A stretch of 10,702 bases of DNA from Savagea sp. (GTDB lineage: Bacteria; Bacillota; Bacilli; Bacillales_A; Planococcaceae). The translations under genes were made by a program, and so were the position numbers. The DNA is taken from NCBI GenBank assembly GCA_030152585.1, contig JASLJC010000053.1:1-10702 (forward strand). The letters run 5' to 3'. Position 1 is the stretch's first letter, and each line of letters begins with the position of its first letter. Shown piece after piece: positions 7,310 through 10,702 of the stretch. The notes under the pieces were generated by a model that saw nothing but the letters and a program-made list of their open reading frames with translations, did no database searches and was not told the DNA's origin.

Positions 7310-7930
7310 ATGAATCCTTGGAAAACGATTTGGTTTCAACCTCGAATGACGGTCCGTTATTTTTTAGATAATGGAAAACCGCATCATCCGTTGTATATTA
7401 TCTTATTGTTAGGTTTTTTAAGTTTTTTAACGACAACATTAATGAATGCGAGTGAAGCGCCATCTTCATATTTTGGTACGATTTTAGGTGCATTAATATT
7501 CGGAACGTTATCTTCTTGGATTAGTTGGTGGATTACAGCAGGTCTTATTTATTTAGTCGCTGCTAAAATATTAGGTGGTGTCGGTACGTACGAACAAACG
7601 CGACGTGCTTATGCTTACGGGGTTTTACCACTCGTGATGGGACAATTAGCACTATGGATTCCGACAGCTCTCATTTTAGGGCGTCAAGCATTTGATGATC
7701 CGTTATTTTTATCGACATTCCAGTCGACGTGGATACTATTGTTTACGCTCGTTTATATCGTCATTGTCGTTTGGTCGTTCGTAACGCTCGTAAATGCGGT
7801 AGCGGAAATTCATCAATTTTCAGGTTGGCGCGGATTTTTCAGTGTCGTATTACCGGGTCTTTTAGTTTTCGTTTTCGTCATTTCACTCGTAATGTTACTA
7901 TTATCTGTTTTCATGTTTTCTGTTTTTTAA
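7310..7930 (+). CDS. Yip1-family multi-pass membrane protein
   Basis: The 206-residue protein opens with NPWKTIWFQPRMTVRYFLDNG, a start typical of bacterial Yip1-domain proteins (short amphipathic N-terminus carrying a W-x-x-P-R motif). Hydrophobic segments lie at about 28-44, 55-86 (long, perhaps two helices), 104-124, 138-162 and 178-203, matching the usual five-helix plan. The loop KILGGVGTYEQTRRAYAYGVLPLV (86-109) is also like the family. The role of bacterial Yip1 proteins is not established, so no function is proposed. The ATG at 7310 follows AAAGGAGGG. It is the first of three genes on the same strand (42 and then 10 bases apart) that end at a terminator, so they are likely co-transcribed. 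No clear promoter could be picked in 7231-7309. Confidence 0.75.
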   Translation: MNPWKTIWFQPRMTVRYFLDNGKPHHPLYIILLLGFLSFLTTTLMNASEAPSSYFGTILGALIFGTLSSWISWWITAGLIYLVAAKILGGVGTYEQTRRAYAYGVLPLVMGQLALWIPTALILGRQAFDDPLFLSTFQSTWILLFTLVYIVIVVWSFVTLVNAVAEIHQFSGWRGFFSVVLPGLLVFVFVISLVMLLLSVFMFSVF

Positions 7931-7972
7931 AGTTTAAAATGAGACGACTGATAAACGAGAGGAGGACGACGG

Positions 7973-8227
7973 ATGAAAGCATTGGGACTCGCACTTATTT
8001 TTGCATTTCCTTATAGCCAGCTTTTTTTAATCCTCGTCGCTTACGGATTGAACGTATTAGGCAATTGGCAACGAACAAAAAGTGACATGGCGCAAATGAA
8101 ATGGCGTCCATTTTGGAAAGCTCGTTTTGATTGGAAATTGGCAGACGGTTTAGCGGTCGCCTTTTATATTATCGCGATCGTAACAGCTGTAATGTATTTT
8201 TTCGTTATGGTGTCAATAGAAAGATAG
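7973..8227 (+). CDS. Small two-helix membrane protein, unknown function
   Basis: This 84-residue protein is not one I recognise. It has a hydrophobic segment at about 3-30 (rich in L, I, F, A), a basic and tryptophan-containing loop (31-56, including NWQRTKSDMAQMKWRPFWKA) and a second hydrophobic segment at about 58-80. The first segment could be taken for a signal peptide, but it lacks a clear cleavage site, so a hairpin in the membrane is more likely, with the positive loop inside. The ATG at 7973 has a very good GAGAGGAGG site just upstream. It lies between the Yip1-family gene and a methyltransferase gene with short gaps, which suggests co-expression but not a function. Confidence 0.7.
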   Translation: MKALGLALIFAFPYSQLFLILVAYGLNVLGNWQRTKSDMAQMKWRPFWKARFDWKLADGLAVAFYIIAIVTAVMYFFVMVSIER

Positions 8228-8237
8228 GAGAGATAAA

Positions 8238-8891
8238 ATGAAAAAGCCGATATACAATACGACACAGTCGATTTACGATGAAGTATTGAGCGGACGAACG
8301 TGGTGGAGCCGTCTTTATTTGAATACGTTATGGGGCGGCGTAGATACGTGGAAATTAGCTCGTCACGTCTTTTCAGCTATTCCGCTCGACTTTGAAGGAC
8401 GCCTGCTAGAAGTACCGGTAGGAACAGGCATGTTTTCATTACGAGAGTATATCGACCGACCAAAGGCACATATAACATGTGTCGATTATTCTGACGGTAT
8501 GTTACAGCAAATGACAACAAGACTTCAACAATACGGTTTAGCTGATCGTACAACGACGGTACAAGCGGACGTCAGTGCACTTCCGTTTGAAGACGAAACT
8601 TTCGATGCAGTCGTATCGTTAAACGGTTTTCATGCATTTCCAGACAAAGAGGCAGCCTTTCGTGAAACGTATCGCGTATTAAAAAAAGGTGGCACTTTTT
8701 CAGGATCATTTTATATTCAAGGTGAAAATTGGCGCACAGACGTTGTCGCTCAAGTTGCACAACTACGAGGGTTCTTCGTACCTCCATTTGAAACGAAACA
8801 AACGGTCATAGATCGACTGAATCGTTTATATACAGAAGTAGAAGTAAATACAGAAGAAGCGCTCGTTTATTTTCGTTGTGTAAAAAAATAG
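8238..8891 (+). CDS. Class I SAM-dependent methyltransferase, substrate unknown
   Basis: The 217-residue protein has the Methyltransf_11-like Rossmann layout. The SAM-binding motif I reads LLEVPVGTGMFS (56-67), with the usual acidic residue (E58) and a Gly-Thr-Gly turn. The first glycine of D/E-x-G-x-G-x-G is replaced by proline, a variant that I recall from some methyltransferase subfamilies. An acidic end of strand 2 follows (D83 in CVDYSDGML), then D111 in QADVSALPF, then FDAVVSLNGFHAFPD (122-136) for motif IV and YRVLKKGGTFSGSFYI (145-160) for the late strand. The C-terminal region (165-217) is short. Length is within the 200-260 range of small-molecule and quinone methyltransferases. The ATG at 8238 follows AGGAGAG, 10 bases after the 84-residue gene. 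The substrate cannot be inferred. Confidence 0.82.
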   Translation: MKKPIYNTTQSIYDEVLSGRTWWSRLYLNTLWGGVDTWKLARHVFSAIPLDFEGRLLEVPVGTGMFSLREYIDRPKAHITCVDYSDGMLQQMTTRLQQYGLADRTTTVQADVSALPFEDETFDAVVSLNGFHAFPDKEAAFRETYRVLKKGGTFSGSFYIQGENWRTDVVAQVAQLRGFFVPPFETKQTVIDRLNRLYTEVEVNTEEALVYFRCVKK

Positions 8892-8907
8892 TGAAATGAA
8901 AAAAGGT

Positions 8908-8939
8908 GTAGGAAATAGAATATTCTATTTCCTATTTTT
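8908..8939 (+). terminator. Palindromic terminator after the methyltransferase gene
   Basis: A perfect 26-base palindrome (8909-8934, left arm TAGGAAATAGAAT) forms a stem with a small AT loop. It is followed by five T (8935-8939). It starts 17 bases after the stop codon of the methyltransferase and would end transcription of the three-gene group. Confidence 0.75.
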
Positions 8940-9092
8940 ATATAGAAATACGTTTTAAATTCAAAACTTGGGGAAAATAAAAAATACGAAATGGTACTAT
9001 CTATAAGAAGAAAAGCAGAGCTTCACTGTATTATTCCTTCGAAATGATGGTCCATTCGTAAAAATTCTGTTTGGTAAAAAACGACAAAAGTT
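8940..9092. other. Gene-free AT-rich spacer
   Basis: I see no credible gene, RNA or mobile element here. The stretch carries A-rich runs and stop codons in all frames. The only notable structure is at its right end: the left arm of an inverted repeat (9072-9079) belonging to the promoter region of the next gene. Confidence 0.5.
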
Positions 9093-9121
9093 TTACCAGA
9101 ATTAAAGTTTTTTGATATAAT
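9093..9121 (+). promoter_or_regulatory. Predicted promoter of the 69-residue gene, with overlapping inverted repeat
   Basis: A perfect TATAAT (9116-9121) has TTACCA (9093-9098) 17 bases upstream as -35. TTTTACCA (9091-9098), which contains that -35, is an exact inverted copy of TGGTAAAA (9072-9079). The arms are separated by 11 bases. This is the arrangement expected of an operator that hides the -35 box, though no regulator is known. Confidence 0.65.
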
Positions 9122-9143
9122 AGAGAAGTAGGAGGTGTTACAA

Positions 9144-9353
9144 ATGCCAGTAGAAATTTCATACTTAGAATATTGGCCAGGTCGACGAGATATTAAAGTC
9201 GGTGAATTTACAGTTTTAACACGTCTTGAAGAAAACTATACAGACGAAGATCTAAATGCAGCCGTTTTCCGTCAACTCGGTCACCACGATTTTGATATTC
9301 TCGAACATAAAGAAGTACATCATGAAATTTACGACGCAAACGAACGTCGTTAA
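9144..9353 (+). CDS. Small soluble protein, unknown function
   Basis: The product has 69 residues, begins MPVEISYLEYWPGRRDIK, and is highly charged (many E, D, R, H). It has no signal peptide or membrane segment. Histidines cluster at residues 50-63 (LGHHDFDILEHKEVHHEIYD), which could bind metal, but no known motif is seen and I do not recognise the family. The start at 9144 is chosen because the in-frame GTG at 9135 lies inside the AGGAGGTG ribosome binding site (9130-9137). It has its own sigma-A-like promoter and a strong terminator, so it is a single-gene unit. Coding quality is supported by the near-perfect ribosome binding site and spacing. It lies just left of a CRISPR leader, where cas2 would be found in a complete type I-C locus, but it does not look like Cas2. 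Confidence 0.7.
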   Translation: MPVEISYLEYWPGRRDIKVGEFTVLTRLEENYTDEDLNAAVFRQLGHHDFDILEHKEVHHEIYDANERR

Positions 9354-9401
9354 TGAACAGGCTCGACCAAAATAGATACAACGAAATGAACAACGTGAAC
9401 T

Positions 9402-9441
9402 AAAAAGTGTTTTTAGCGGAAAATCGCTAAAAGCACTTTTT
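9402..9441 (+). terminator. Intrinsic terminator after the 69-residue gene
   Basis: A 17-base-pair stem pairs 9402-9418 with 9425-9441, with one G-U pair and a GAAAAT loop. It ends in TTTTT. The left arm starts with AAAAA, so the stem could act on both strands. It separates the small gene from the CRISPR leader. Confidence 0.88.
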
Positions 9442-9609
9442 GTATAGGCGCTGTTGCGAACGTCTAGTGCCCATGAAAACCCCGGGACCTTCGCACAAAA
9501 AACAGCGTCATTTAAGAAGTTTATGTGAAGTTACGAAGCGTATTTGACAAAAATAGAAAACAAATTACAATATGTAGTAATGTGAGATGTGAAACAACTA
9601 CATCTCGCC
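9442..9609 (+). other. CRISPR leader with two stem-loops
   Basis: This AT-rich region of 168 bases precedes the first repeat and has no gene. At its left end are nested inverted repeats: CGCTGTT (9449-9455) with AACAGCG (9501-9507) and, inside, TGCGAA (9455-9460) with TTCGCA (9490-9495). A TGCGAA...TTCGCA block is something I recall from other type I-C leaders, but this was not checked. At the right end, GAGATGT (9584-9590) pairs with ACATCTC (9600-9606), 3 bases before the first repeat. Orientation is backed by the promoter inside it and by decay of the repeats at the far end of the array. Confidence 0.75.
9544..9571 (+). promoter_or_regulatory. Predicted pre-crRNA promoter
   Basis: TTGACA (9544-9549) and TACAAT (9566-9571) are 16 bases apart, a near-consensus sigma-A promoter. 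Transcription would start near 9578, about 30 bases before the first repeat, and read left to right through the whole array. Confidence 0.75.
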
Positions 9610-10450
9610 GTCTCCCTCTGTATAGAGGGAGTGGATTGAAATCTGTCGCTCGTAATCGCCCAATGTATAATGGCGAAAGTCTCCCTCTGTATAGAGGGAG
9701 TGGATTGAAATTCTAGTTCATTTAATTGATCTAGCGTTACAGTTGTCTCCCTCTGTATAGAGGGAGTGGATTGAAATTCTCCAATAAATTTGATTGGCTT
9801 CATTGCTAGAGGGTCTCCCTCTGTATAGAGGGAGTGGATTGAAATGACAGTTACGAAAGTTGCTACGAGTGTGTGAATGTCTCCCTCTGTATAGAGGGAG
9901 TGGATTGAAATGCGGACCAAGAAGAACCCACGGTAATCAAACGTGGGTCTCCCTCTGTATAGAGGGAGTGGATTGAAATTCATGTGAGATAGTGCGATCT
10001 GCTGGTGTCTAAATGTCTCCCTCTGTATAGAGGGAGTGGATTGAAATATCGACACGTCCGATCACCGACATCATTATCGCGTCTCCCTCTGTATAGAGGG
10101 AGTGGATTGAAATATCGAGAATACGGTGTGGACACCATTTCCCCGACCGTCTCCCTCTGTATAGAGGGAGTGGATTGAAATACACGCTGGACAAGTGACT
10201 GTCGCTTTTACTTTTGTCTCCCTCTGTATAGAGGGAGTGGATTGAAATGATTCGGACGTCGCGATCCATTTTCCTTTTTGGTGTCTCCCTCTGTATAGAG
10301 GGAGTGGATTGAAATAAGAGACGGCGCTTGTAATATACGAGAACCTACAGTCTCACTCTGTATAGAGGGAGTGGATTGAAATTATATGGCTTTGTTAAAT
10401 GGTGCAGAACTTTTAGAGTCTCCCTCTGTATAGAGGGAGTAGATTGAAAT
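9610..10450 (+). CRISPR. Type I-C-like CRISPR array, 13 repeats and 12 spacers
   Basis: The repeat is 33 bases. It begins GTCTCCCTCT, has an 8-pair stem (CTCCCTCT with AGAGGGAG around GTAT) and ends TGGATTGAAAT, the hallmark tail of type I-C repeats. Cas5d-type cutting after the stem would leave that 11-base 5' handle. Repeat starts are 9610, 9679, 9745, 9813, 9879, 9947, 10015, 10081, 10149, 10216, 10283, 10350 and 10418. Spacers are 33-36 bases and all differ. Eleven repeats are identical. The twelfth has C to A at position 6 (10355), and the thirteenth has G to A at position 24 (10441). Such decay marks the end away from the leader. No cas gene lies in the window, so the processing proteins must be elsewhere or absent. 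Spacer targets are unknown from reading alone. Confidence 0.98.
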
Positions 10451-10471
10451 TTTTGTCATCGGAGTGACGAG

Positions 10472-10501
10472 TTGAAATAAAATAGTATGAGTCAATAATA
10501 T
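10472..10501 (+). promoter_or_regulatory. Possible promoter of the 6S-like RNA
   Basis: TTGAAA (10472-10477) and TAATAT (10496-10501) are 18 bases apart, which would start transcription near 10508. The -10 match is moderate. A second reading, TTGTCA (10453-10458) with TAAAAT (10478-10483), has a spacer of 19 bases and is less good. Confidence 0.4.
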
Positions 10502-10507
10502 TTGTTG

Positions 10508-10660
10508 GGGTTTCTACACAATTCCGCACGCCTGCATGCAAGACGTGAGGCCCGCTACCTGATCCCCAAGCAAGTTTTTCCCGGGAACTTACTTGGGGCA
10601 TTGGAAGAGCTCGCAATTTGAGCTGGCGTCCGCAAATCCGTACAGAGTTGTGTGCATAAA
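10508..10660 (+). ncRNA. ssrS: Probable 6S RNA (RNA polymerase-binding regulator)
   Basis: The stretch is GC-rich compared with its surroundings and folds as a rod of about 150 bases. Closing pairs are ACACAA (10516-10521) with TTGTGT (10648-10653) and ACGCC (10528-10532) with GGCGT (10625-10629). Next comes an open central region containing GACGTGAGGCCCGCTACC (10542-10559). On the 3' side is a small hairpin, AGCTC (10608-10612) with GAGCT (10620-10624). At the tip is a stem-loop, CCCCAAG (10564-10570) with CTTGGGG (10592-10598), extended by AAGTT with AACTT. A closing stem, central bubble with a small 3'-side hairpin and a terminal stem are the plan of 6S RNA, which mimics an open promoter and binds sigma-A RNA polymerase. 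The TGAGGCC segment resembles my memory of 6S sequences. No search was possible, ends are approximate, and another structured RNA is possible. Confidence 0.6.
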
Positions 10661-10684
10661 AAAAGGCTCTATTTCAAATGTTGG

Positions 10685-10702
10685 GGTGACGGATTCGTCA
10701 CC
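10685..10702. terminator. Hairpin at the window edge, possible terminator
   Basis: GGTGACG (10685-10691) pairs perfectly with CGTCACC (10696-10702) around GATT. Two more G before the left arm might extend the stem beyond the window. A T-run, needed to call a terminator, would lie outside the window. It would fit as the end of the 6S-like transcript or as the end of a gene coming from the right. Confidence 0.4.

Noticed and set aside
9135..9143. Earlier GTG start for the 69-residue gene
   Set aside because: The GTG overlaps the AGGAGGTG ribosome binding site; the ATG at 9144 has ideal spacing.
9531..10269. Two long minus-strand open frames (174 and 86 codons) across the array
   Set aside because: They are translations of the CRISPR repeat itself, giving repeated SIHSLYTEGD and NPLPLYRGR strings. 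No ribosome binding site or gene-like composition is seen.
10413..10616. Minus-strand open frame of 67 codons at the right end
   Set aside because: It lies over the last repeat and the 6S-like rod-shaped RNA, whose self-complementary sequence explains the open frame. It has no independent coding signal.
9354..10702. Search for cas genes, transposases or toxin-antitoxin genes around the array
   Set aside because: No open frame outside repeat-derived and RNA-derived shadows is long enough or family-like. The region holds only the terminator, leader, array and structured RNA.

Overview
The window looks like chromosomal DNA from a Bacillales-type member of the Bacillota. The evidence is strong AGGAGG-type ribosome binding sites, moderate-to-low GC, a T-box leader, a NiaR-type repressor, proteins that read like Bacillus NadC, NadA, ProB, ProA and IlvE, and a class B-style rod-shaped RNA resembling 6S RNA. 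I cannot name the genus; an Exiguobacterium- or Bacillus-like organism is only a guess.

Left part (1-3365) is the NAD de novo locus. nifS and niaR run leftwards (niaR is cut by the window edge), and nadC and nadA run rightwards from a shared control region of about 117 bases. NifS probably supplies sulfur for the iron-sulfur cluster of NadA. NadA and NadC turn iminoaspartate into quinolinate and then nicotinate mononucleotide, and NiaR is the expected niacin-responsive repressor. nadB, which sits between nifS and nadC in Bacillus subtilis, is absent here.

Middle part (3366-7230) is amino acid metabolism. A complete proline-type T-box leader with a Pro specifier codon, antiterminator and terminator precedes proB and proA, which overlap by 8 bases. 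ilvE follows with its own promoter and terminator. Next (7310-8939) come three closely spaced genes: a Yip1-family membrane protein, an 84-residue two-helix membrane protein and a SAM methyltransferase. A palindromic terminator closes this group.

Right part (8940-10702) is mostly non-coding apart from one 69-residue orphan gene with its own promoter and terminator. A structured leader (9442-9609) with a sigma-A-like promoter then feeds a type I-C-like CRISPR array of 13 repeats and 12 spacers (9610-10450). Repeat decay at the right end, the leader and the promoter all agree on left-to-right transcription. No cas gene lies in the window. Just after the array is a rod-shaped RNA candidate (about 10508-10660) that most resembles 6S RNA, with its own promoter, and the window ends inside a strong hairpin.

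I found no convincing wholly new system. The items most worth following are the isolated array with its two leader stem-loops, the 6S-like RNA next to it, the operator-like repeat in front of the 69-residue gene, and the missing nadB.
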